Positions 43,535 to 53,045 of a stretch of 64,000 nucleotides of DNA are shown piece after piece. The notes beneath the pieces were generated by a model. That model ran no database searches. It had not been told where the DNA came from and worked only from the letters and a program-made list of their open reading frames with translations. The position numbers and the translations under genes were made by a program. Origin of the DNA: Collimonas sp. OK307. Its GTDB lineage: Bacteria > Pseudomonadota > Gammaproteobacteria > Burkholderiales > Burkholderiaceae_D. The DNA lies in the NCBI RefSeq assembly GCF_900113705.1, contig NZ_FOQI01000001.1, positions 372,001-436,000 on the forward strand, given 5' to 3'. The first letter of the stretch is position 1, and the number at the start of each line of letters is the position of its first letter.

Positions 43535-44638
43535 ATGACCGAAACCGAAACCCGAACCGGAAAATATCAATGTTGCATGGTGATGGCTGGCGGTGGTTTT
43601 CGCTTTGGCTATTACCTGGGCATGTACGCAGCAGCAGTCGAGACTGGTAACAAACCTGATCTGCTGCTGGCCAGTTGTGGCGGCTCCATCGCCGCCGCCG
43701 TGATCCAGGCGTTGCCGGACGATGCGCAGCGCAAGGCGTGGATCAGCTCGCCAGCGATGTATCAATTTCTCTGCGGCCTGCAGTCGACGCCTAAGGCCGC
43801 CATCGGCCGTTCCTTTATTCATGCGGTCAAACGCCGCCTTACGGTAAAGCGCGCAGCCAAAATTCCAGACCTGTTCAGCGATTATTTTTTCGATATACCG
43901 GCAGAATTGCCCTTGCCGCCGCTCCAGCCGCAATCGGCAGATCCTGTCGCGGTGGCCATTATCGGTGGGAAAATATTGTTTTCAAAAGCGGAGATCGGAC
44001 AACGCCGGGCCGGCCGCAAATTATTTGCCGAGACCGTATTTTGCAATCCGCTCACAGCGGCGCTGCTCAACGGCATGCGATCTCCCATGAGCGAGCCGCT
44101 GTGGGGCGACAATGCGATCGCACCGCAATTGCTGACCGACGTGCATATGCCTATCGGCGATGCGGTGCGGATTTCCATTTCAGACATGTTTTATTTTCGC
44201 TGCCACTCGCATCAGTCCAGCCATTACACTGGCGGCGTGGTCGATCTGTTCCCCATCGAGCTGGCAAATAAACTGGCGCAACGGGTAGTGATGGAACTGA
44301 AAGCACCGTTTAACCAGGCAACCGCCATCCCTGCCTGGCGCGCGGTGCTGGGTGTCGACGGCAACCAGCGACTGCGCCATGTCCACCGCCAGCATGCCGA
44401 CGTCTGGATCGATTCTTCGGATGTGGAAAGCGTTTTCCACAAGAACGGCATGCAGCAAAAACTATCCTGGCGGAAGAATCGCTTGCGCCTGCTCATGCCA
44501 ACCCGCTATGAAACTTATGTGGAGCACGTCGAGGCGCAATGGCAATACGGCTATCAGCGCGGACTGGAAGCCTTTGGCACGCCGCATGCCGATTACAAAC
44601 AGCACATGCGTCATGCGACCAGGTACAACAAACCTTGA
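43535..44638 (+). CDS. Patatin-like phospholipase family protein, atypical active site
   Basis: A 367-residue cytosolic patatin relative. The oxyanion loop is AGGGFRFGYYLGMY (about residues 18-31). The nucleophile elbow reads LLASCGGSIAAAV, so the first Gly of GxSxG is missing. The place of the catalytic DGG motif reads HYTGGVVDLFP, with Thr for the Asp. The C-terminal 100 residues are rich in Arg, His and Trp. Enzyme activity is thus doubtful. No signal peptide. It is convergent with the chorismate mutase gene, 39 bp away. Confidence 0.8.
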   Translation: MTETETRTGKYQCCMVMAGGGFRFGYYLGMYAAAVETGNKPDLLLASCGGSIAAAVIQALPDDAQRKAWISSPAMYQFLCGLQSTPKAAIGRSFIHAVKRRLTVKRAAKIPDLFSDYFFDIPAELPLPPLQPQSADPVAVAIIGGKILFSKAEIGQRRAGRKLFAETVFCNPLTAALLNGMRSPMSEPLWGDNAIAPQLLTDVHMPIGDAVRISISDMFYFRCHSHQSSHYTGGVVDLFPIELANKLAQRVVMELKAPFNQATAIPAWRAVLGVDGNQRLRHVHRQHADVWIDSSDVESVFHKNGMQQKLSWRKNRLRLLMPTRYETYVEHVEAQWQYGYQRGLEAFGTPHADYKQHMRHATRYNKP

Positions 44639-44677
44639 TCAGGTCCGAACTGAATATCCACCCTTAGTTCTTCGCCT

Positions 44678-45271
44678 TTAATTCCCCATCCAGCCCTGAA
44701 GCGCCACACGGCGCGGCAAACCGTCCAGATCGTCGCGCACCAAAACCCTTGCGCGCATGTCGATATAGGCTGGTATGCCAGGCTGCGCCAACAGCGGTTG
44801 AATCTTGCCGAGCGCGGCAATCAATTGCGGCGTCAGCTTGTCCAGCACCGGCCGCACATCTCGCCCCAGATCAGGAGCATCGGCAAAACGGCCTGCACCT
44901 TGCTGGCGCCATTGCGCATGCAAACCTAGCTGCAGGGTTTTACCGGCCTCGAACTGGGCCTGGAAGAAACGTCTTACAAAAGCCGCATTCAAGCCTTCAG
45001 CCTGAGCAGTGACATCGTCCAGTATCAGTTGCTCACGTGGCGGATCGTTGATGGCGCCGCCGGAGTTCCATTTCGCTTTGGCCACCATCGGCGCAACTGC
45101 CAGGCGTTGATCTATCAGGGTCAACAGCTGATCGATCTGCCCGGCGTCCGCAGCAGAGGGACCGCACTGAACACCAGGCGTTGACGGCATGCTTTGGCAA
45201 GCCGCCAGGATAAACAGCAGGAACCAGCAGGTCAGGAATCTACCCAAGTACAGAGATTTTGAGATTTTCAT
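44678..45271 (-). CDS. Exported chorismate mutase, AroQ-gamma type
   Basis: A 197-residue protein with an N-terminal signal ending LFILAACQS, a lipobox, so it is probably a lipoprotein or periplasmic. The mature part matches secreted AroQ-gamma chorismate mutases: LLTLIDQRLAVAPMVAKAKWN, INDPPREQLILDDV and FFQAQFEAGKTLQ supply the Arg, Lys, Glu and Gln of the active site. Such enzymes turn chorismate into prephenate outside the cytoplasm in several host-associated bacteria. Its periplasmic role here is unknown, and no partner dehydratase is nearby. Confidence 0.85.
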   Translation of the reverse strand: MKISKSLYLGRFLTCWFLLFILAACQSMPSTPGVQCGPSAADAGQIDQLLTLIDQRLAVAPMVAKAKWNSGGAINDPPREQLILDDVTAQAEGLNAAFVRRFFQAQFEAGKTLQLGLHAQWRQQGAGRFADAPDLGRDVRPVLDKLTPQLIAALGKIQPLLAQPGIPAYIDMRARVLVRDDLDGLPRRVALQGWMGN

Positions 45272-45377
45272 GGATTCTTTCTATGACAACGCGAAACATA
45301 GCATTCATTCATGCGTTCGCAACCCGTTTCGATAAACTAAACGTACACTATCTACTTTGCATTTTATAAAAATTTAC

Positions 45378-47489
45378 ATGCTGTCAACACTAAAACTCAT
45401 CACTGCCGATCCGAACTCCGACAACATCGACCATCTGGTGGCCTTGATAAAGACCTTGCGCCCCGGTAAACCGGAGCAAGGCGAACAGGCGGCCGAGAAT
45501 GTGCGAGTGTTGGTGCAATTGCTGCATGGCGAACCGGCCCAGGCCAGCGCCCTGCGCCACTACGTGCTGCGCCTGTTTTCGACGCGCCGCCAGATCAGTT
45601 TGTATACCGATACCGGCATCTTGCCGAACGCCGGCTTTTTCACCGAACTTTTTCAGCGCCTGTCATTTCGCATCTTGCCGCCGGCGCTGGATGACAATTA
45701 TTTGCGCGATTGCCTTGATCGCCTGCTGCCGATCGAAACCGATTATCTGTGGATCAATGCAGTGCCGGCAGCAGACTGGCTGAGCCTGTATGACCTGTTA
45801 AGCCAGGCGGCGCCCTATACCGATGCTGAGAACAATGCCGCCAGCGATGCCGTCGATCGCCATAAAACCGTGGGCGAATTGCTGGAAGCGATCCAGACTC
45901 TATCCTATCGCATCAGCGCCATGGGGCTGGAGCCCGCGCTGCTTAGGCTCTACCCCAGTATTGACGAATTCGAATCGCCGTTCCTGATGCAGAACGTCGA
46001 ACTGCACCTGTACCTGAACAGCTATCGCCACCATCTGGCGACGAGCGAGTCGGCAGCCGATCCGGGGCAGTTGCCGCCGCTGGAAGATGCCCGCCATCTG
46101 GCGGTGATGCTGGATCAATGCGAGACCATCGTCCTCAAAATCCGTAAAAACGCCTTGCGCATGGGGAGTAGCGTATCCCTGACCTATCTGCTGGTCAGGC
46201 TGGAGCAAAGCATCACGCGCCTGCGCAAGCTGTTGAGCCTGGTCGATGTCGGTGAAACCAAAGCCGAAGCTGCAGAAGAAACGCAGGATCAAAACACGGC
46301 AGAGGCCAGTCAGGCCGCCAAACGCAACCAGGCGTTGGCGCTAGGCCAGGAACTGATCGAAGGGCATAACCGCAAATATGCGGTGCGCGAACTGTTCGCC
46401 GACAATATCAACCTGCTGGCACGCAATGTCACCGAAAACGCCAGCCGCACCGGCGAACACTATATTGCCGAGGACCGGCAGGAATATGGTGCGATGTTCC
46501 GCTCCGCTTCCGGCGCCGGGCTGATCATCGGCTTCATGTCGCTGATCAAGATACTGGCATCTTATCTGCGCGCTGCACCGCTGGTGGAAGCATTTTTATT
46601 CAGCATGAATTATTCGGTCGGCTTCATGCTGATCCATGTGCTGCACTTCACGGTCGCCACCAAGCAACCGGCGATGACCGCATCGCGCATCGCTTCCGGC
46701 TTGCACAGCCGCGACGGCCGCAATATCGATCTCGATAGCCTGGTGGAGCTTATCGTCAAAGTGATACGCACCCAATTTATCGCGGTGGCGGGCAATTTGC
46801 TGCTGGCTTTTCCGGTAGCCTACCTGATCGCCCTCGCCTATCACTCGCTGTCCGGCCATCATCTGGTTTCGCCCGACAAGGCGGCTCACCTGCTGCACGA
46901 TATCAATCCGTTCGCCAGCCTGGCGCTGTTCCATGCGGCGATTGCCGGCGTCTGCCTGTTCCTGGCCGGCCTGATCTCGGGCTACTACGATAACAAGGCG
47001 CTCTACACACACATGGGAAAGCGCGTGGCGCGCGCGCGCTGGTTGCGCAAGTTGCTCGGCCAGCAACGGCTGGACCGGTTCGGCGAATACCTTGAACGTA
47101 ATCTGGGCGGACTGATGGGTAATTTCTACTTCGGTATATTGCTCGGCACGATAGGCACCATCGGGTTCATGCTCGGCTTGCCTATCGATATCCGTCACAT
47201 TACGTTTTCGGCCACTAACTTTGCCACCGCACTGGTCGGCCTGGATAACCAGATGGGCTGGCGGACAGCGGTGGTCTCCGTCATTGGCGTGCTGGGAATC
47301 GGTACCGTGAACCTCTGGGTCAGCTTTTCTCTGGCCTTGTTCGTGGCCATGCGCGCACGCCAGATCCGGTTCCGTCAGGGAATGACATTGGCCAGGGCGG
47401 TGTTCGCACGTTTCAGGAGCGGGCCCAAGGATTTCTTCATTCCACCCAAGAGAGTCGCTCCGCTGGAACAGGACAAGCCGGCCGCCTAG
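45378..47489 (+). CDS. SpecificRecomb family polytopic membrane protein
   Basis: A 703-residue protein of the family called site-specific recombinase (Gcr-like, PF10136). The N-terminal 380 residues are soluble and helical. The C-terminal half has about seven to eight membrane helices, including AAPLVEAFLFSMNYSVGFMLIHVLHF, SLALFHAAIAGVCLFLAGLISGYYDNKALY and GNFYFGILLGTIGTIGFMLGLPIDIRHITFSA. No recombinase catalytic residues are visible, so the name is probably wrong and the true role is open. The ATG at 45378 is preferred over a TTG at 45357. It stands upstream of the phospholipase D gene. Confidence 0.85.
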   Translation: MLSTLKLITADPNSDNIDHLVALIKTLRPGKPEQGEQAAENVRVLVQLLHGEPAQASALRHYVLRLFSTRRQISLYTDTGILPNAGFFTELFQRLSFRILPPALDDNYLRDCLDRLLPIETDYLWINAVPAADWLSLYDLLSQAAPYTDAENNAASDAVDRHKTVGELLEAIQTLSYRISAMGLEPALLRLYPSIDEFESPFLMQNVELHLYLNSYRHHLATSESAADPGQLPPLEDARHLAVMLDQCETIVLKIRKNALRMGSSVSLTYLLVRLEQSITRLRKLLSLVDVGETKAEAAEETQDQNTAEASQAAKRNQALALGQELIEGHNRKYAVRELFADNINLLARNVTENASRTGEHYIAEDRQEYGAMFRSASGAGLIIGFMSLIKILASYLRAAPLVEAFLFSMNYSVGFMLIHVLHFTVATKQPAMTASRIASGLHSRDGRNIDLDSLVELIVKVIRTQFIAVAGNLLLAFPVAYLIALAYHSLSGHHLVSPDKAAHLLHDINPFASLALFHAAIAGVCLFLAGLISGYYDNKALYTHMGKRVARARWLRKLLGQQRLDRFGEYLERNLGGLMGNFYFGILLGTIGTIGFMLGLPIDIRHITFSATNFATALVGLDNQMGWRTAVVSVIGVLGIGTVNLWVSFSLALFVAMRARQIRFRQGMTLARAVFARFRSGPKDFFIPPKRVAPLEQDKPAA

Positions 47490-47564
47490 ATGTTAGAAGC
47501 AATGTAGGAATAACAAAGTGTTGCAAGCCAAACCGAGCAAAATACCAACGCCAGCCGGCGCACG

Positions 47565-48917
47565 ATGGAAAACATGTTGAACGCTCAGTTACGTGAATCT
47601 TTTCTCCGATACGCCGTGGCGCTGCTGTGCATCTTGACAGCAGCTTGCTCGACTTTGCCCGACGTCAGCAACTTGAGCGCTTCTGTGCTGCAGGTAACCA
47701 CAACGGCCAATAGCCAAGACGGCGCCGCATCCAGGCTCGACAACCTGGCGGCAATGGAGGCGGCGGCTACCGGCAGCCCGCTGGTCAAAGGCAACAAGGT
47801 AACCTTGCTGTTCGACGGGCCGGAAACCTTGACTGCGATGATTGCTGCCATCAGGCAGGCCAAAACCACGATCAATTTTGAAACGTATATTTTCGATCAG
47901 GACCAGCTCGCCCAGCAATTTGCGGACCTGCTGATAGAAAAGCAACATGACGGGGTGCAAGTCAACATCATCTACGATAGTGTCGGCAGCATCGACACTC
48001 CCACCGAATTTTTCGATCGTATGCGCGCGGCCGGCATCAGGCTGATCGAATTCAATCCGGTCAATCCGCTTAAACGCTTTGGCCACTGGCAGCTGAATCA
48101 TCGCGACCATCGCAAGATCCTGGTGGTGGACGGCAAGATCGGTTTCACCGGCGGCGTCAACATCAGCGCCGCCTACGCCAACAGCTCGCTGTTTCGCGCC
48201 GGCCGCCGCGCCAATAGCGGCGCTGGCGCTATTGGCTGGCGCGACACCCATGTGCAGATAGAAGGCCCCGCTGTCGCCTCGTTGCAATTGCTGTTCATGC
48301 AAACCTGGGCCACGCAATACGCCGAGGATTTACCGGACCTGGATTATTTTCCGAAACTGGCCGAAGCCGGCAACAAGGCGGTGCATGTGCTGAGCAGCCA
48401 GCCGGACAGCGATTACAGCCTGTACAAAGCCTACATTCTGGCGATCCAGCAAGCCCGTAAAAGCATCCATATCACCACGCCCTACTTCACCCCCGACCGC
48501 CAGCTGGTGGACGCATTGGTCGCTGCCGCGCGGCGCGGGGTGGATGTCACTCTCATCATGCCGGGGGTGTCCGATGTCGGACTGATGTTCCATGCCGGCC
48601 AATCGTTTTATACGCAACTGCTGAACGCCGGCGTCCGCATTTATCAGCTGCAGATAGCGGTGCTGCACGCCAAAACCGCGGTCATCGACGGCAGCTGGTC
48701 TACGGTCGGCTCCGCCAACATGGACATCCGCAGCTTCCTCCACAACTATGAAGCAAACGTGATTGTCATCGATGAGCAGTTCGGGCGCCAAATGGAGAGA
48801 GCATTCCGCGAAGACATCCGTGGTTCCAGGCAAATCACGCTAGAGCAATGGCAGCAGCGGCCATTTTCGGACCGCGTCAAGGAATGGGCTGCGCGCTCGA
48901 TCGGTTATTGGCTATGA
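47565..48917 (+). CDS. Phospholipase D-family lipoprotein (cardiolipin synthase, ClsC-like)
   Basis: A 450-residue protein. The N-terminus has a lipobox (CILTAACST), suggesting a lipid anchor. Two HKD motifs are complete: HRDHRKILVVDGKIGFTGGVN and LHAKTAVIDGSWSTVGSANMD. Plan and length fit ClsC (YmdC), which joins phosphatidylethanolamine and phosphatidylglycerol to cardiolipin, although other PLD activities are possible. It ends 4 bp before the convergent hutG. Confidence 0.88.
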   Translation: MENMLNAQLRESFLRYAVALLCILTAACSTLPDVSNLSASVLQVTTTANSQDGAASRLDNLAAMEAAATGSPLVKGNKVTLLFDGPETLTAMIAAIRQAKTTINFETYIFDQDQLAQQFADLLIEKQHDGVQVNIIYDSVGSIDTPTEFFDRMRAAGIRLIEFNPVNPLKRFGHWQLNHRDHRKILVVDGKIGFTGGVNISAAYANSSLFRAGRRANSGAGAIGWRDTHVQIEGPAVASLQLLFMQTWATQYAEDLPDLDYFPKLAEAGNKAVHVLSSQPDSDYSLYKAYILAIQQARKSIHITTPYFTPDRQLVDALVAAARRGVDVTLIMPGVSDVGLMFHAGQSFYTQLLNAGVRIYQLQIAVLHAKTAVIDGSWSTVGSANMDIRSFLHNYEANVIVIDEQFGRQMERAFREDIRGSRQITLEQWQQRPFSDRVKEWAARSIGYWL

Positions 48918-48921
48918 ATGT

Positions 48922-49743
48922 TCACTTCACGGCGTGGCTATCCGCCCACGCCAGCATCACTTCCATAAAGCGCTGCAAAGTCGGCCGCACCCGCGCCGCC
49001 CGCTGCTCGTCGAAAGCAAATGGCAGTTGTTCTTCCATATAACTGATTTGCGTCTGCTCCAGCTGTACCGCGTGGATATTCTGTTCCGGCTTGCCATAGT
49101 GGCGCGTGATATGGCCGCCCTTGAAACGGCCATTCACCGCATGGCTGTAACCAGCATCGGCCGCCTGGGCGGCAACCGCCTGCAATTGCTGCGTCAGTTC
49201 CGGCGCGCATGAGCTGCCGGCGCCGGTGCCCAGGTTCAAGTCGGGCAAACGCCCTTCGAAGAACCGCGGCACTACGGATGCGATGGAGTGCGCATCCCAC
49301 AGCATCGCTACGCCATGCTCGGCACGCAGCCGCTGTAATTCTTGCTCCAGTTGCTGGTGATAGGGCCGCCAGTATTCGGTGACGCGGCGTTGGATTTCGG
49401 CTTCATCTGGATTTTTACCGGCTTGATACAGCGGTTCCTTGTGGAAGGTATCCACCGGACACAGTCCGGTCGTATCCTGCCCCGGGTAGAGATTGACGTT
49501 GTCTTCCGGGCGATTCAGATCGATCACGTAACGCGAGTGGGTCGCTACCAAAGTCGACGCGCCGAGCTGCTCCAGGAAATTATATAACTGCGGCATGTGC
49601 CAGTCGGTATCGGCAATGTCCAGTGCCACGGCGCTCATGTTGGCGCGGATATCCGGCGGAATGTACTCGCCGGCATGCGGCATCGACACCAGCAACGGCA
49701 ATCTGCCGCGATGAAACAGAAATTTTTCCACAGAGAAACCCAT
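48922..49743 (-). CDS. hutG: N-formylglutamate deformylase
   Basis: A 273-residue zinc amidohydrolase, the last step of the five-step histidine route: N-formylglutamate to glutamate and formate. Family features are LLVSMPHAGEYIPP, ADTDWHMPQLY, ATHSRYVIDLNRPED and MLWDAHSIAS. Two ATGs stand side by side (49746, 49743); AAGGA is 3 and 6 bases away, favouring the second. Last gene of the minus-strand hut operon. Having both hutF and hutG shows the formylglutamate route, not direct formimidoylglutamate hydrolysis. Confidence 0.93.
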   Translation of the reverse strand: MGFSVEKFLFHRGRLPLLVSMPHAGEYIPPDIRANMSAVALDIADTDWHMPQLYNFLEQLGASTLVATHSRYVIDLNRPEDNVNLYPGQDTTGLCPVDTFHKEPLYQAGKNPDEAEIQRRVTEYWRPYHQQLEQELQRLRAEHGVAMLWDAHSIASVVPRFFEGRLPDLNLGTGAGSSCAPELTQQLQAVAAQAADAGYSHAVNGRFKGGHITRHYGKPEQNIHAVQLEQTQISYMEEQLPFAFDEQRAARVRPTLQRFMEVMLAWADSHAVK

Positions 49744-49776
49744 CATCAATCCTTTCAACCCACCCAATACGACATT

Positions 49777-51156
49777 TTAGTCCAGCAATCTCTTCATGGT
49801 ACGCGCATAGGACAAGGCGCTCTGCTCCTGCCGGCTATGCTTGTGGTCGCGGATGACCCAGTTGCCGCCGACCATGACATCGCGCACCGGCGTTTGCCCG
49901 TGATTGCAAAACACAAAGCTGTCGAGCAATTGCTCGCCATGTTTGCCGCCCAGGTCCGCGTGCTGCGGATCCAGCGCCAGCAAATCGGCGCGCTGCCCGA
50001 CCGCCAGGCCTGCCACCTGGCGACCGCTGGCGGTAGCGCCGCCGTGCAGCGCCTGCCGATACATGTACCCGCCCGCCGATGCGCTCTCGCTGCCGACCAG
50101 CATATTGCGCTGGCGATGCAGCAGGCGCTGGCTGTACTCATACAAACGCAATTCTTCGCTGACGCTGGTACTAACGTGGCTGTCAGAGCCTATGCCCCAC
50201 GCACCTTGCGCAGCCGCATAGGCAACGCCATTGAAAATGCCGTCGCCCAGATTGGCTTCGGTAGTCGGACAAATGCCGGCGACGGCGCCGCTGCGCGCCA
50301 GCTTTTCCGTTTCAGGCGTTGTCATCTGGGTAGCGTGCACCAGGCACCAATGGCGATCCACCTCGACATTGTCCAGCAGCCAGGCCACCGGCCGCGCACC
50401 TAAGGCCGCGACGCAGTCTTCGACTTCCTTGTTTTGTTCTGCAATGTGGATGTGTACCGGTGCTTGCGCATCCCATTGCCTGAGCTGCGTCAGCAGTTCC
50501 TGCAGCGATTGCGGCGACACTGCGCGCAATGAATGCGGTGCGACACCGTAGCGCAAGCCGGCATGCTGCGGATGCGATGCTTGCAAGATTTGCAAGGCGC
50601 TCATGATCCACTCCGGCGAATTGATGAAGCAGGCTTGCCCCGCATGCGGCGCTTGCGCGCCGAAACCGCTGTACTGGTACATCACCGGCAGCAAAGTCAG
50701 GCCGATGCCGACTTCCTGTGCGGCTTCAATCAGGCAAACCATGTTTTCCACCGGATTGGCATACGGCTTGCCATCGCTGCCGTGATGCAAATAGTGGAAT
50801 TCGCAGACCGAGGTATAGCCTGCTTGCAGCATCTCGATATACAGTTGCACCGCAATCGCCTTCAGGTCGACCGGCGACAACTTGCCGGCAAACTTGTACA
50901 TCAAGGTACGCCAGCTCCAGAAATTGTCGTTCAGGTCGGAGCGATATTCCGTCAGTCCTGCCATCGCGCGTTGAAACGCATGCGAATGCAGATTTGCAAT
51001 GCCCGGCAACACCGGGCCGACGGCTCTGGGAGCCAGCGCGATTTCCGCGGCATCGGGACTGACGCGCGTCAGGATGCCCTTATCGTCCCATTCCAGCAGT
51101 ACATTGTTGCGCCAGCCTTCAGGCAGCAGGGCGCGGTCGGCGATCAGTTGTTTCAT
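49777..51156 (-). CDS. hutF: Formimidoylglutamate deiminase
   Basis: A 459-residue amidohydrolase that turns N-formimidoyl-glutamate into N-formylglutamate and ammonia. It has the metal site NLHSHAFQRAMAG, EFHYLHHG, HIHIAEQ and GSDSHVSTS. The N- and C-terminal parts form the small beta domain typical of cytosine-deaminase-like enzymes. It lies between hutI and hutG with short gaps (13 and 33 bp), in operon. Confidence 0.93.
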   Translation of the reverse strand: MKQLIADRALLPEGWRNNVLLEWDDKGILTRVSPDAAEIALAPRAVGPVLPGIANLHSHAFQRAMAGLTEYRSDLNDNFWSWRTLMYKFAGKLSPVDLKAIAVQLYIEMLQAGYTSVCEFHYLHHGSDGKPYANPVENMVCLIEAAQEVGIGLTLLPVMYQYSGFGAQAPHAGQACFINSPEWIMSALQILQASHPQHAGLRYGVAPHSLRAVSPQSLQELLTQLRQWDAQAPVHIHIAEQNKEVEDCVAALGARPVAWLLDNVEVDRHWCLVHATQMTTPETEKLARSGAVAGICPTTEANLGDGIFNGVAYAAAQGAWGIGSDSHVSTSVSEELRLYEYSQRLLHRQRNMLVGSESASAGGYMYRQALHGGATASGRQVAGLAVGQRADLLALDPQHADLGGKHGEQLLDSFVFCNHGQTPVRDVMVGGNWVIRDHKHSRQEQSALSYARTMKRLLD

Positions 51157-51169
51157 GAAAATACTCCTT

Positions 51170-52417
51170 CTACGTTGCCTTGCCAGACAGGCCGCAGCGC
51201 ACTACCGCGCTGCAAGGATTGAGTCCGGACCAGTAAGCCAGTTCGGCCAGCGAATCGACTGACCAGATAACAAAATCGGCAGCACGGCCCGCCGCCAGCA
51301 AGCCGTGCCGATCAGCTTTACCGAGTGCCAGGGCAGCATTGCCGGTAACGCCCAGTAACGCTTCAGCTACCGTCATGCGGAACAAAGTGCAAGACATGTT
51401 CAACATCAGCAGCAACGACGTGGTTGGCGATGTGCCCGGATTGCTATCGGTGGAAATCGCCATCGGTATCCGGTGGCGCCGCAGCAATTCGAGCGGTGGC
51501 TGTTTGGTTTCGCGTATGAAATAGTAGGCGCCAGGCAGCAACACTGCCACCGTGCCGCTCTGCTGCATTTCGATCACATCGGCTTCGCTCAGATGCTCCA
51601 GATGATCGACCGACAGGGCTTTGAAGCGTGTAGCCAGCTGCGTCGCTCCAATATTCGACAGTTGATCGGCATGCATTTTTACCGGCAAGCCGAGCTTGCT
51701 GGCAACCGCGAATACCCTTTCGCTCTGTGCCACGGAAAAACCGATGTTTTCGCAAAACACGTCGACCGCGTCGATCAAGCCTTCAGCATGCAGCACCGGC
51801 AGCATTTCGTTGCAGACCAGATCGATGTAGGCGTCGGCACGGCCCTGATATTCCGGCGGCACCGCATGGGCGCCAAGAAAAGTAGTGTACACAGTGACCG
51901 GATAAGATGCGCCAAGGCGCCGCGCGACGCGCAGCATTTTGCGCTCGGTCTGCAGATCCAGGCCGTAGCCGGATTTGATTTCGATCGTCGTCACGCCTTC
52001 GGCCAGCAAGGCCTCCAGCCTTCTTGCCGCTTGCCGGAACAGGCTTTCTTCGTCGGCCTCGCGGGTGGCGCGCACGGTGGATACGATGCCGCCGCCACGA
52101 CGTGCGATTTCTTCATAGCTGGCGCCGGCCAGGCGCAAGGCGAATTCATCGGCGCGGTTGCCGCCATACACCAGATGCGTATGGCAATCGATCAAACCAG
52201 GCGTGATCCAGCGGTTGGCGACATCGTGCCGCGGCAAGCGGGCATCGATAAATTCCGCAGGCATCTCCGCCTCGCTGCCGATCCAGGCAATGACGCCGTT
52301 GCGCACCACGATGGCAGCATCGCTGATGGTCTGGTCCGGATTGCCGGCCGGGGCGATCCTGGCGTTATGCCAGATGCCGTAGGCAGACTGCACTTGCTTA
52401 ACTGGACTCTGCGGCAT
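51170..52417 (-). CDS. hutI: Imidazolonepropionase
   Basis: A 415-residue amidohydrolase, third step of histidine breakdown (imidazolone propionate to formimidoylglutamate). The metal site is [20 protein letters not shown], with [18 protein letters not shown] and [32 protein letters not shown] is a strong family signature. Its first 20 bp overlap the end of hutD, giving coupled translation. Confidence 0.95.
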   Translation of the reverse strand: MPQSPVKQVQSAYGIWHNARIAPAGNPDQTISDAAIVVRNGVIAWIGSEAEMPAEFIDARLPRHDVANRWITPGLIDCHTHLVYGGNRADEFALRLAGASYEEIARRGGGIVSTVRATREADEESLFRQAARRLEALLAEGVTTIEIKSGYGLDLQTERKMLRVARRLGASYPVTVYTTFLGAHAVPPEYQGRADAYIDLVCNEMLPVLHAEGLIDAVDVFCENIGFSVAQSERVFAVASKLGLPVKMHADQLSNIGATQLATRFKALSVDHLEHLSEADVIEMQQSGTVAVLLPGAYYFIRETKQPPLELLRRHRIPMAISTDSNPGTSPTTSLLLMLNMSCTLFRMTVAEALLGVTGNAALALGKADRHGLLAAGRAADFVIWSVDSLAELAYWSGLNPCSAVVRCGLSGKAT

Positions 52418-53030
52418 GTTGGTATCCCGGTTGCAGATTGATGTTGTGATTGGCGTTTAGATTAATTGTCACGCTGATTAAAACACTGTCGGCGTTCAGC
52501 GCACGCAAGGCCAGCGCGCCCGTTTCGCTTTCGCGCACCAGGGTCTGGCCTGGCGCCAGCGTCGCTTGCCCCGAATCCGGGTTCTCGCTTCGCACGTCCC
52601 AGCGGCCTTGCACGCAAAACAGAAGTTCCCAGCCCGGCGGCAGAACTCGATCGGCACGCGAGATCTCGACCGCGCCGCTAGCAGCACCGCGCCGCAGCAT
52701 CAGGTTGAAATCTTTACATGGCCCGCCTTCCAGACGTGCGGTTATCTGCTCTTCGCCGCGAAAGCAATATGGCTGCAACGGCATCGTCAGCGATGTTTGT
52801 TTGCCGTTATCGGCGAGCAATTGCATGCCCTCGCCTTCCAGCAGCGTAATCACCCGGTCGACTCCGGGAAAACTTGAAAACGCGCCGGTCTGTGCGACGT
52901 CGGCAATACTCACCCGCCACAAAAACGCATCGAACGAGGCTGCCGCCGGATAGCCGTATAACTCACGCGTCACGCCACCGCCGTTTTTCCACGGCGTGGC
53001 ATGCAAGTCTTCGAACTTGATGAGTTTCAT
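52398..53030 (-). CDS. hutD: HutD family protein
   Basis: A 210-residue cupin-like protein (PF05962). Signatures are [48 protein letters not shown] and [26 protein letters not shown]. HutD limits or governs hut operon activity in Pseudomonas by an unclear mechanism, possibly by binding formylglutamate. It sits between hutH and hutI. Confidence 0.93.
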   Translation of the reverse strand: MKLIKFEDLHATPWKNGGGVTRELYGYPAAASFDAFLWRVSIADVAQTGAFSSFPGVDRVITLLEGEGMQLLADNGKQTSLTMPLQPYCFRGEEQITARLEGGPCKDFNLMLRRGAASGAVEISRADRVLPPGWELLFCVQGRWDVRSENPDSGQATLAPGQTLVRESETGALALRALNADSVLISVTINLNANHNINLQPGYQHAAESS

Positions 53031-53045
53031 TTTATCGACTTGTCT

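Noticed and set aside
45378-47489. Evidence for an integron or mobile element from the recombinase-family name
   Set aside because: The protein is polytopic with no recombinase motifs, and no attachment sites, repeats or cargo flank it.
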